Below, piece by piece: positions 43,587 to 51,190 of a DNA stretch of 64,000 bases. The stretch covers positions 21,280 to 85,279 of the forward strand of contig CAZMFR010000003.1 in the NCBI GenBank assembly GCA_964565685.1, read 5' to 3'. This DNA is from JAGWNR01 sp964565685 (GTDB lineage: Bacteria > Patescibacteriota > Minisyncoccia > Phycocordibacterales > PALSA-1337). The notes beneath the pieces were generated by a model. The model saw only the letters and a list, made by a program, of their open reading frames with translations. It ran no database searches and had not been told where the DNA came from. Every line of letters starts with the position of its first letter. Positions within the stretch are counted from its first letter, which is position 1. The position numbers and the translations under genes were made by a program.

Positions 43587-43992
43587 GGGGATGCCAGGCA
43601 TCGACAGGAGATTCCGGCCGTCCCGCGCGATGAGAGCACTATCGACTCTAAAATCCGATGGAAACGCCAACTGCAAACACAGTAGCTAAGAGCTCGGTTC
43701 GTTCACCGTATTTTTCGATGAACAGCTTCGCTTTCGCACTCGCTTAAACTAGTTTTAGGTCAGTACGGCGCTCTGCTATCCGCGACCGCAGGATAGTCGG
43801 GGTGAAATAACCGCGGTCTCTAGGTGGATCCCCTTCCCGGCTTCCACTCGAACGTTTCGGGAATCGTATTCTCTGCATTTCGCTCGCTTTACGAGCAGAG
43901 AATATCAAACGCCGCAAGGCCCAAAGCGTCCTACCATCGTACACGCGCCTCGACCGTTTTTCTGCACGCGCGTTCAATTCGCGCCATCTCCA
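43587..43992 (+). ncRNA. ssrA: tmRNA
   Basis: A 406-base one-piece tmRNA. The ends form a tRNA-like acceptor (GGGGATG with CATCTCC) and T-arm (GCGCG-TTCAATT-CGCGC), A discriminator, CCA not encoded; CATCGACAGGAGATTCC is the usual 5' part. The best tag frame runs from GCA 43673 to TAA 43745-43747 and encodes a 24-residue tag starting ANTVAKSSVR and ending SFAFALA, the expected protease-recognition end. It lies just downstream of smpB. Confidence 0.93.
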
Positions 43993-44017
43993 CAAAAATA
44001 CTATAATATCCTTTCAA

Positions 44018-45100
44018 ATGTCCAATATTGAAACCACCTGGAAAATATATGACGTCAATGAAACGGCGCTAGAAGCCATGATCGCCGATTGCAAGAAAGC
44101 GACAAAAAGCATCGTATTGGAGCAACTGATCTTTGTCACGGACAGTTTCGGCCGACGCCTCATTGACGTATGCGCCGAACGTGCGAAGGCAGGGGTGAAA
44201 GTAAGATTCCTATGGGACGCATGGGGATCATTCAGCTTCTTTGGATCAACCATCATCGAAGACTTCAAAGAGAAAGGCATCGAGCTGGTCTTTTGGAAAA
44301 CTATCATCCCTGCATATTACAAAATACCGAATTTCCGTTCGTGGTTCTTTCGCAATCATCGACGAACACTGGTCATCGACGAAAAGATCGGCTACACCGG
44401 CAGTATGTGCGTAAAAGACGAAATGAAAAACTTCCATGATACGAACATACGCATAGAAGGCATTGCAGTAGGAGAGATGCAAAACGCCTTCGATAGGATG
44501 TGGGCGCGCGCCCTTGATCAAAAGCCATTGCCGGCGCGCATCAAGACCAGAGACGATGAATTCCGTTATATCAAGAATTATCCATTGCCTGGAAGGCGGC
44601 ATCTGTATGCGAATCTAATCGAAGTGATACGCCATTCCAGGAAATATATCTACATAACCACTCCATATTTCGTACCGACTCGCCGGCTCGCTCGCGTTCT
44701 GCGATTGGCCGCGCACAGAAACGTCGATGTAAAGATAATCATGCCGGAGGTTTCAAACCATTCTTTTGTCGACGTGGCCGCCAGGACTTTCTTTTCCTCG
44801 ATGCTATCGTCTGGTGTCAAAATCTTCTTATATCAAGGGAAAAACATCCACGGGAAAACCGCCGTCATCGATGGCGACTGGGCTTCTGTCGGCAGCATGA
44901 ACATGGATGGCATAAGTCTTCTATATAATTTTGAGGCGAACATCGTCTCCACAAATTCAAAATTCGCAGAGGAAATGGTGGCGCATTTTGTCCACGACCT
45001 GCAAAATGCAAAAGAAGTCACTTTGAAAGAATGGGAAAAACGCTCGTTTCTGCAAAAATGGCTGGAATTCCCGGCAAGGTTAGTCAGGAAGTTTTTATAG
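44018..45100 (+). CDS. Phospholipase D-family enzyme, cardiolipin synthase-like
   Basis: A 360-residue PLD-superfamily protein with two HKD-type motifs. The second is canonical: HGKTAVIDGDWASVGSMNMD near residue 285. The first reads NHRRTLVIDEKIGYTGS near residue 118, with Arg in place of the Lys. No N-terminal membrane helices are visible, unlike classical ClsA. Cardiolipin synthesis from phosphatidylglycerol is the likely job, but other phosphatidyl transfers are possible. TATAAT lies ten bases before the ATG. Confidence 0.85.
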   Translation: MSNIETTWKIYDVNETALEAMIADCKKATKSIVLEQLIFVTDSFGRRLIDVCAERAKAGVKVRFLWDAWGSFSFFGSTIIEDFKEKGIELVFWKTIIPAYYKIPNFRSWFFRNHRRTLVIDEKIGYTGSMCVKDEMKNFHDTNIRIEGIAVGEMQNAFDRMWARALDQKPLPARIKTRDDEFRYIKNYPLPGRRHLYANLIEVIRHSRKYIYITTPYFVPTRRLARVLRLAAHRNVDVKIIMPEVSNHSFVDVAARTFFSSMLSSGVKIFLYQGKNIHGKTAVIDGDWASVGSMNMDGISLLYNFEANIVSTNSKFAEEMVAHFVHDLQNAKEVTLKEWEKRSFLQKWLEFPARLVRKFL

Positions 45101-45159
45101 ATTAGAATAAATCATATTTGCGCATATGTTTCTCTTGTGCTATACTTTCCCCTACCTCC

Positions 45160-45675
45160 TTGGCTACAATAAGAGTCAGAATAAATCATCAGATAAAGGC
45201 GCCTGAATTGCGCGTCATTACCGAAGATGGGGCAAACCTCGGTGTAGTTACTTTTGCTACCGCCCTGAAGGAGGCCAGAGCCAGAAACCTTGACCTTATC
45301 GAGATTTCGCCAAATGCAGTGCCGCCAGTTGCGAAAATCATGGATTATGGTAAGTTTCAGTATGCCGAGCGCAAAAAGCAAAAAGAGACCAAATCTCGCG
45401 TTCAATCCTCGGAATTAAAGATAATCCAGGTCAAAATAGGCACCGGCGAGCATGATCTAGAGCTAAAAGCCAGAAAGGCGTCAGAATGGCTGGCAGAAGG
45501 CAATCGTGTAAAAATCGACCTTTATTTGATCGGACGATCAAAGTACATGGACATCAATTTTCTAAAGGAACGCATGGAGAGGTTGTTCAAGCTCATAACC
45601 ACCGAATACCGGATCGCTAGCGAGCCGGTAAAGGGTCCAAAGGGATTGAGCGCAGTATTAGAGAAAAAGAAATAA
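45160..45675 (+). CDS. infC: Translation initiation factor IF-3
   Basis: A 171-residue IF-3 that checks start-codon and initiator tRNA pairing on the 30S subunit. The N-domain has RINHQIKAPELRVITEDGAN and ALKEARARNLDLIEISPNA. The linker has IMDYGKFQYAERKKQKE. The C-domain has IQVKIGTGEHDLELKARKAS. The start is uncertain: TTG 45160 gives the usual length, TTG 45118 is longer, and ATA codons further on cannot be excluded. Non-AUG starts are normal for infC. It is the first gene of infC-rpmI-rplT. Confidence 0.94.
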   Translation: MATIRVRINHQIKAPELRVITEDGANLGVVTFATALKEARARNLDLIEISPNAVPPVAKIMDYGKFQYAERKKQKETKSRVQSSELKIIQVKIGTGEHDLELKARKASEWLAEGNRVKIDLYLIGRSKYMDINFLKERMERLFKLITTEYRIASEPVKGPKGLSAVLEKKK

Positions 45676-45680
45676 CCAAC

Positions 45681-45869
45681 ATGAAAACAAATAAATCATA
45701 TTCAAAACGGCTAAAGATAACAAAAAACGGCAAGATCCTCGGTCGCGGCACAGGACAAAACCATTTCAATGCAAAGGAGAGCCGTCGCAGTCAGCTGCGC
45801 AAGAAGCGCATGACCAGCTTTGCCATGTCGAACAAGGCAAAAAGCCGTTTTCTGGTCAATATGAAGTAA
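45681..45869 (+). CDS. rpmI: 50S ribosomal protein L35
   Basis: A 62-residue basic protein with the L35 pattern MKTNKSYSKRLKITKNGKIL and a C-terminal KAKSRFLVNMK. It lies five bases after infC and upstream of rplT in the conserved operon. No Shine-Dalgarno precedes its ATG. Confidence 0.95.
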   Translation: MKTNKSYSKRLKITKNGKILGRGTGQNHFNAKESRRSQLRKKRMTSFAMSNKAKSRFLVNMK

Positions 45870-45919
45870 ATTATAAAAAATAAAAGATTCAAAATTCTTA
45901 AACTTAATCCCCCACTACT

Positions 45920-46270
45920 ATGAGCCGCGTAAAAAAAGGAGTAAATGCGCTTAAGACCCGCAGAAATATATTAAAACAAGTCAAGGGCTATCGTTTTCGC
46001 CGATCAAAGACAGAGCGTGCCGCCTATGAAGCTATTTCGCATGCCGGTGCTTATGCATTTGCTCATCGTCGCGACAAAAAAGGTGATTATCGCCGTCTCT
46101 GGAATGTCAAAATAAATGCCGCCCTCCGCAACATCGACGAGAAAAATTCATACAGCAAATTCATCGGCGCTTTGAAAAAGGCAAAGATCACTCTCGACCG
46201 CAAATCGCTCGCCAATTTGGCAGAATTCAAGCCAGAGACGTTCAAGAAGGTTGTTGCAAAAGTGAAATAA
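45920..46270 (+). CDS. rplT: 50S ribosomal protein L20
   Basis: A 116-residue L20, which binds 23S rRNA early in 50S assembly. The N-terminal extension (SRVKKGVNALKTRRNILKQV) and KGYRFRRSKTERAAYEAISH are characteristic. In many bacteria L20 or IF-3 represses this operon, but no such site was identified here. A strong terminator follows the stop. Confidence 0.97.
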   Translation: MSRVKKGVNALKTRRNILKQVKGYRFRRSKTERAAYEAISHAGAYAFAHRRDKKGDYRRLWNVKINAALRNIDEKNSYSKFIGALKKAKITLDRKSLANLAEFKPETFKKVVAKVK

Positions 46271-46305
46271 GATACGCAAAGAAAGATCATCAAAAAGCTT
46301 AGAAA

Positions 46306-46328
46306 ACCCCGCTTAATCGGGGTTTTTC
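46306..46328 (+). terminator. Terminator of infC-rpmI-rplT
   Basis: ACCCCG-CTTAAT-CGGGGT followed by TTTT. Confidence 0.88.
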
Positions 46329-46344
46329 GATGATGCTATTTTAA

Positions 46345-46602
46345 TTACTTACCATAAAGTTCTTTCCATACACGTCTCTCTCGAGCAAGCTTTCTCCTGT
46401 ATTCTTCAAAATACTTGAACCTTAGCCCGTCTTTCGTCATCGGCTCAAAACCGAGCGCCCCTTCGGTTGTCACATGATTGAGAAAAAGCTTGATGCCGCC
46501 AGAAAGATCCGTACCCATGGATTCAAAAACCTCCGAAGCTTTATCTTTGATCTCTTTATCGATACGGATACTCATAACTACCTGTTCCTGTGAGGAATTC
46601 AT
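46345..46602 (-). CDS. RelB/DinJ-like antitoxin (ribbon-helix-helix), without a toxin gene
   Basis: An 85-residue protein with an N-terminal RHH strand (QVVMSIRIDKEIKDKASEVF) and MGTDLSGGIKLFLNHV, typical of RelB/DinJ antitoxins. The start at 46602 is favoured by a TACAAT six bases upstream. No toxin ORF follows or precedes it, so it may be an orphan or a regulator. A perfect 18-bp palindrome lies just upstream of its promoter and two longer versions lie farther upstream, fitting RHH autoregulation. Confidence 0.78.
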   Translation of the reverse strand: MNSSQEQVVMSIRIDKEIKDKASEVFESMGTDLSGGIKLFLNHVTTEGALGFEPMTKDGLRFKYFEEYRRKLARERRVWKELYGK

Positions 46603-46616
46603 CATATAATTGTATG

Positions 46617-46634
46617 ACAATGTATATACATTGT
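46617..46634. promoter_or_regulatory. Palindromic operator-like site 1
   Basis: A perfect 18-bp palindrome, ACAATGTAT/ATACATTGT, immediately upstream of the RelB-like gene's -10. Confidence 0.7.
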
Positions 46635-46806
46635 AAATCGCGACAAAAAAGTGAAGGGATCATGCCACTTGGCCACGATTGCGAACAACTATCATTTCAT
46701 GCTTTTTGTTTTAACACAATTTTCTGCACATCTTTAAGGACAACCGGTTTAGTTTAAGCAGTGTGTATATGATGCGACGCGGGATGTACATGCTTTTAAA
46801 CTGTAT

Positions 46807-46832
46807 GTTTACAATGTATATACATTGTAAAC
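46807..46832. promoter_or_regulatory. Palindromic operator-like site 2
   Basis: A perfect 26-bp palindrome containing site 1 with GTTT/AAAC extensions. The 46635-47136 gap otherwise holds no ORF. Confidence 0.7.
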
Positions 46833-47057
46833 ATCACTCAAAATGAAGATCTCCCACTACCATCCATTTTTATCATCATTTTTATATTCGGTTTCTTCTC
46901 GCGCATACATATTTTCAAGCTTTTTCGGAAAGCACTTTTAAAAAACTCCTTTGTGGGCAAGTCCTTTATGTTTTCTCCATAGCGATGCAATTAAAATTCG
47001 AAAGTTTTTGCCGCAAACATAGGGACGACGGGCGTCCTGTATTGTTTTTATAGGCAT

Positions 47058-47083
47058 GTTTACAATGTATATACAATGTAAAC
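47058..47083. promoter_or_regulatory. Palindromic operator-like site 3
   Basis: A 26-bp version of site 2 with two mismatched positions (GTATATACAATG). About 50 bp from the end of the helical-repeat gene. Confidence 0.65.
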
Positions 47084-47136
47084 ATTGTCGGAAAAAAGAA
47101 AAGCCCCGAGAAGGAGCTTTTTTGACTGCAAATCAT

Positions 47137-47547
47137 TTAATTGGATATTTTTACCACACACTTTCTATGATAAATAGTGGCTGCCTTTAGAGATTCAGCT
47201 ATCCAACCTCTTGAAACACATGCTTTTATCAAAATCTTCCATTCTTCTGGTTCAAGACTTCGACCTGCTAACTTTGCTACGTGCATAGCGTCTCGCAAAA
47301 AACCGGCTTTAATGGAAGCTTTTAGGAGAGCTTCTTTTTCAGACGGCGCAAGCTCACGCCCAGCGAGTCGCGCAGCATTAATCGCAGATATGTAGCGTCC
47401 ACTACGGATGCTATTCCTGATAAGTTTATCAAGTTCGCGTGGTCTCAACTTCCTTCTTCCAAGGCTTGCAGCGATATGAGCATCAGCAGGCCTACCTTTT
47501 CTGACCAACATGGAAACAATCATATCCGTACCAGCTTTACTAATCAT
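47137..47547 (-). CDS. Alpha-helical repeat protein
   Basis: A 136-residue protein made almost wholly of about four 33-residue helical repeats. The core unit reads (I/L)(K/R)xSIxxGxxxxAxxxAxLAGRxLxPxExxxL; examples are SGRYISAINAARLAGRELAP and AGFLRDAMHVAKLAGRSLEP. These resemble TPR/PPR-type solenoids and suggest a protein- or RNA-binding scaffold. No signal or membrane span. A purine-rich AAAGGAAAA lies before the ATG. Specific family not named. Confidence 0.65.
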   Translation of the reverse strand: MISKAGTDMIVSMLVRKGRPADAHIAASLGRRKLRPRELDKLIRNSIRSGRYISAINAARLAGRELAPSEKEALLKASIKAGFLRDAMHVAKLAGRSLEPEEWKILIKACVSRGWIAESLKAATIYHRKCVVKISN

Positions 47548-47643
47548 ATATTTTCCTTTCTCAAAAAGATTTAACTAAAAGAACAAACAAATTAAGTCTT
47601 ACAAATAAAAAAGCATGTGTCAAATCTACAAACAAAATGGATG

Positions 47644-49035
47644 TTAACCCAACTCATACGTCTTTTTCGCATCCGGCACGATAGCATTGACGTCGAGCTC
47701 ATCGCGCAGCCGTTGCGTCAAAAACATCGAGGTTTTCGGCTCGCCCATGGTGACAAAAACCTGTTTCAGGGTCTTTTCCGCCTCGGCGACGAATCCGACC
47801 AAATGATCGCTGTCCTTGTGCGAGGAATATGCCAGTATTTTTTCGATCGATGCACGCACAGGGATAGTATGGCCATCCATGACGACCTCTTTCAAACCAT
47901 CGATGAGCTGTCGGCCGACGGTGCCGGCGCTCTGGTATCCCACTTCAATCAAAGTATTCCTCGCATCGGGCAAATAAAACTCTTCATGACGGGTGATGCG
48001 GCCGCCCATGGACATACCGGAACCGGCCAGAATAATTTTCGGACCTGGAATTTTTTCTATGTTCTGCGAGACATCAGCTGTCATAACATATTCCAGCCGA
48101 GGAAAATCGAATATATCCCCGTTTTTTTGGATATCTGCAAGCGCTTGATCATTAAAAAGATCTTCGTGACGCTTGTAAATGTCCGTCACTTTTATGGCAA
48201 GCGGCGAATCGACGAAAACAGGTATCGACGGTATTGTCTTCTCTTCGACCAAATGATTCAAGTCATACAATATCACTTGGGTCCGTTCTATGGAAAAAGA
48301 TGGTATGACGACTGTGCCTCCCCTATTCACCGTCTCGTTGACTATTTCAGCCAGCTTTGTGCGACATTCCGAACGCGGCTGATGGTTACGGTCGCCATAA
48401 ACGCTTTCCATGACAAGATAATCCGCGCCAACGATCGATTCAGTGTCGCGCAGGAGCGGCGCCGGCGTATTGCCGAGATCGCCAGTCAAAATGATATTCT
48501 TGCCGTTGTCAAAAGAGAACTTGTACATAGTCGAACCCAGAACATGACCGGAATCGAGCAAATTCAAGGAAAAACCGGGGAATTTCGTCTCTGTATGATA
48601 TTGGAGCGTTTTCCAATTCATAAAAGAATTATGCACATCGTCCAAGTCATACAATGGCTCTTTACGATGATCGCGCCGCGCTTCGCCGGCAAGAATACCA
48701 GCACCATCTTGTAAAATGAGCATCGCTAGCTCGCGAGTCGGCTCTGTAGAATATATCTCCCCTTTAAACCCTTCTTTGATCAATTTTGGAATACGTCCGA
48801 CATGGTCTAGATGCGCATGAGTGATGAAAAGATACTTGACCTCTTTCGGATCATAGCCGAATGGATCCCAGTTTAATTCCTGTGCTGATTTTTCTCCCTG
48901 GATCAAACCGCAATCTACGAGAATTTTACAAGATGGCGCCCCGGAATCGCCAGCAGGAATTTCCAACATAAAATTCGCGCCTGTGACGCTACCGACCCCG
49001 CCATAGCATGTTAATGTAGGGTGCTTGTCATCCAT
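47644..49035 (-). CDS. Metallo-beta-lactamase/beta-CASP RNase
   Basis: A 463-residue CPSF/YSH1-like ribonuclease. The N-terminal GGVGSVTGANFMLEI and the metal site THAHLDHVGRIPKL are clear; later motifs include LDSGHVLGSTMYKF and the beta-CASP segments YGDRNHQ, SFSIERTQ, AGSGMSMGGRITRH and SSHKDSDHLVGF. It probably processes or degrades RNA. No KH domain is present, so it is the short bacterial form. Its promoter has TATACT six bases before ATG. Confidence 0.93.
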   Translation of the reverse strand: MDDKHPTLTCYGGVGSVTGANFMLEIPAGDSGAPSCKILVDCGLIQGEKSAQELNWDPFGYDPKEVKYLFITHAHLDHVGRIPKLIKEGFKGEIYSTEPTRELAMLILQDGAGILAGEARRDHRKEPLYDLDDVHNSFMNWKTLQYHTETKFPGFSLNLLDSGHVLGSTMYKFSFDNGKNIILTGDLGNTPAPLLRDTESIVGADYLVMESVYGDRNHQPRSECRTKLAEIVNETVNRGGTVVIPSFSIERTQVILYDLNHLVEEKTIPSIPVFVDSPLAIKVTDIYKRHEDLFNDQALADIQKNGDIFDFPRLEYVMTADVSQNIEKIPGPKIILAGSGMSMGGRITRHEEFYLPDARNTLIEVGYQSAGTVGRQLIDGLKEVVMDGHTIPVRASIEKILAYSSHKDSDHLVGFVAEAEKTLKQVFVTMGEPKTSMFLTQRLRDELDVNAIVPDAKKTYELG

Positions 49036-49126
49036 GAGTCAAGTATAAAGTAGAAAATGCAAAGTAGAAAGTGGATACGATATGTATTTCCTCTCTACTT
49101 TATAATTTTCGCTTTCTGCTTATAAC
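49036..49126. repeat. Palindromic element, GTAGAAAG/CTTTCTAC family
   Basis: TATAAAGTAGAAAATG near 49044 opposes ATTTTCGCTTTCTGCTTATA near 49107, with CAAAGTAGAAAG/CTCTCTACTTTATA inside. It overlaps the promoter of the beta-CASP gene. The rest of the gap (49127-49414) contains one hairpin (CGCCGCA/TGCGGCG) and nothing else recognised. Confidence 0.72.
49042..49047 (-). promoter_or_regulatory. -10 box of the beta-CASP RNase gene
   Basis: TATACT, TGACTC, ATG. Confidence 0.6.
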
Positions 49127-49414
49127 GTCAATCGCCGCACCAGATGATCGATGCGGCGATGCAGGCTACCGAGGCATTAAACTAAACTTTGTGAGCTTAG
49201 GTGGGTTTCCTCAAAGTGAACGCCAAGGCGCCGCTTAATTTGAATTTTATAAAATAGAATTCATTGGAATCCCTGAAATATTGGTATAGGTTTTTATGCT
49301 TCAGTAACCTGGCATAAGTATGAACCTAAAAAATAAAGTGACAAGGGTGGATAAGTATTCGGAAAGATTATTGACAAAGATGCAAATCAAATAGTTTGAG
49401 AAAAACCGAATAGT

Positions 49415-50032
49415 TTATCCCAGTATCCCATCCAAGTCAACATCATAAAGCATTTTCTCGTTGATTGTTTTATATTTCATCAATTCGTTCGGCTTGAACC
49501 AATGGTTTATCTCGTCGTTGGCCTCCTTGACCGAGCCAGAAGCATGGACTACGTTTCGTACGGCGCGCGCATCGGTATCCGACATCTGATATGAATCCAA
49601 CACATAATCGCCACGGATAGTGCCAACGTCCGATGAGAGAGGTTCCGTCGAACCAACGAGTTTGCGGACAATTTGAACAGCATGCGCGCCCTCCAGAACA
49701 AAAGCCACTATAGGACCAGCAGTCATATATGTGACCAGATTTTTAAGGATTTTTGCGGTTATTTCAAGGGGGTCATTTGATGGTGGCGTCAGACCTTTGC
49801 TCAAGTAGTTTTTTATGGTTTTTTCACCGGTAACACGGCGCCATGCTGGATCGAGGGTGTAATGTTTTTCGATGAGTTCAGGCGTAGCCATCATCATCTT
49901 CATAGCAGCCACCTTTAGTCCGACACGTTCGAACCTCCCGATGACTTCGCCTATCAAGGCGCGTTGGACGCCGTCCGGTTTTATGATGACAAATGTGCGT
50001 TCGTGACGCGGATGTGTGCGATCTGATTTCAT
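49415..50032 (-). CDS. ndk: Nucleoside diphosphate kinase, extended form
   Basis: A 205-residue NDK that equilibrates NTP pools. It has RTFVIIKPDGVQRALIGEVI, AGPIVAFVLEGAHAVQIVRK, GTIRGDYV and the catalytic His in NVVHASGSVKEANDEI. It is longer than the usual 135-150 residues, through an insert around residues 60-95 (TLDPAWRRVTGEKTIKNYLS) and a C-terminal tail; both occur in CPR and archaeal forms. The start at 50032 is preceded at seven bases by TATTAT. Confidence 0.94.
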   Translation of the reverse strand: MKSDRTHPRHERTFVIIKPDGVQRALIGEVIGRFERVGLKVAAMKMMMATPELIEKHYTLDPAWRRVTGEKTIKNYLSKGLTPPSNDPLEITAKILKNLVTYMTAGPIVAFVLEGAHAVQIVRKLVGSTEPLSSDVGTIRGDYVLDSYQMSDTDARAVRNVVHASGSVKEANDEINHWFKPNELMKYKTINEKMLYDVDLDGILG

Positions 50033-50077
50033 TTGGACAATAATACAGGAAAATAAACGCGATAGCAAATAATGACG

Positions 50078-51142
50078 CTACTTTATATATTTTGCATATC
50101 TTCCCTCTCTTTTGACGAAAGCATCCTTGGATTGCCATTTATATTCGTAATCATATAGCCGTGCGAGTTTTGAACCGTCGACAGCAATCGGATAAGAGTA
50201 CGACTTCCATCCTCCTTTTGAAGTCGGCACTTTCCCCAAGCTCAAGTTCCACATACAAAAGAAAACCATCCTTATTAGATATGGATGTATGGATATGGTG
50301 CGCTTGCCGACAGCTTCGGCCATATCCTTGCCTCTAACCACTTCACCGGTCGGACAGACATTGAATACATCGAATTGGCTCTTTAATTGATTAAAAGCCA
50401 AAAGCCCGACAATATCAGCGATATCATCCTCGTGTATGAATTGTCTGCACCATTTTGGCGTTATCGGGACAAACGAGACCATCGCCGAGACGAGCCGCTG
50501 AAAAAACGAATCTGATGCCTTTAGCTGGCCAGAGAGGGTCGCTTGGAGACCGAATCGTATGCGCATGTACCTTCCGCGCGGACCAGTGATGGCGGCAGGA
50601 CGGATGACAGCGACTTGGACTTTTGATCCGTCTGCTCTGGCTTTTTCGTACTTTTCCTTTAGATGTTCCTCGCTTATCCTCTTTTCTTCTGCATAGAGAT
50701 AATCCGTCTTGCGGAATGGCTCGTCTTCTTTAAAACGATGTTCGATGGTATTCGACGGATATGCTCCATAGGAAGCGACCGTAGAAAAATGGATGAGTTT
50801 TTTTACAGAGGGGCAAGAAAAAGCGAAATCAAAGACTGCGTCAGAACCGATGATGTTCCATTTCCATTGCAACGGCTTCTTGCCATACATCTCCCTTATC
50901 TGCCAAGCAGTGTGGATGACAATATCCGGCCTTGCTTCGGAAACCTGCTTTTGCCATGTACCGTCTGAGGTATTAGCGACTATATAGATCAGCTTCGGCG
51001 CAAATTTTATAAAATCAGGCAAGGGCTCTTTATCTATGGCGATTATGCAGCCGACGTCTTCTCTGCTTGAAAATAGATCTATGAGCATGGCTCCGACATA
51101 GCCAGCGCCGCCTGTGATAAAGATCGTATGTTTGTGGTTCAT
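50078..51142 (-). CDS. NAD-dependent epimerase/dehydratase (extended SDR)
   Basis: A 354-residue extended SDR. The Rossmann motif is IFITGGAGYVGAMLIDLF (GxxGxxG) and the catalytic pair is Y-x3-K in LYAEEKRISEEHL, with STVASYGA supplying the Ser. Such enzymes modify nucleotide sugars. It lies beside a sugar transferase and a glycosyltransferase, supporting a role in surface polysaccharide precursors. Substrate unknown. Confidence 0.88.
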   Translation of the reverse strand: MNHKHTIFITGGAGYVGAMLIDLFSSREDVGCIIAIDKEPLPDFIKFAPKLIYIVANTSDGTWQKQVSEARPDIVIHTAWQIREMYGKKPLQWKWNIIGSDAVFDFAFSCPSVKKLIHFSTVASYGAYPSNTIEHRFKEDEPFRKTDYLYAEEKRISEEHLKEKYEKARADGSKVQVAVIRPAAITGPRGRYMRIRFGLQATLSGQLKASDSFFQRLVSAMVSFVPITPKWCRQFIHEDDIADIVGLLAFNQLKSQFDVFNVCPTGEVVRGKDMAEAVGKRTISIHPYLIRMVFFCMWNLSLGKVPTSKGGWKSYSYPIAVDGSKLARLYDYEYKWQSKDAFVKREGRYAKYIK

Positions 51143-51190
51143 GGTAGTTGGTAGAAAATAAAATAAAAAATTGGTCCAAGTATATCACAC

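Noticed and set aside
49127..49414. RNase P or SRP RNA in the ndk-beta-CASP gap
   Set aside because: Only one clear hairpin was found; neither the GAGGAAAGTCCGG-type P4 core nor the SRP GGAAG core is present.
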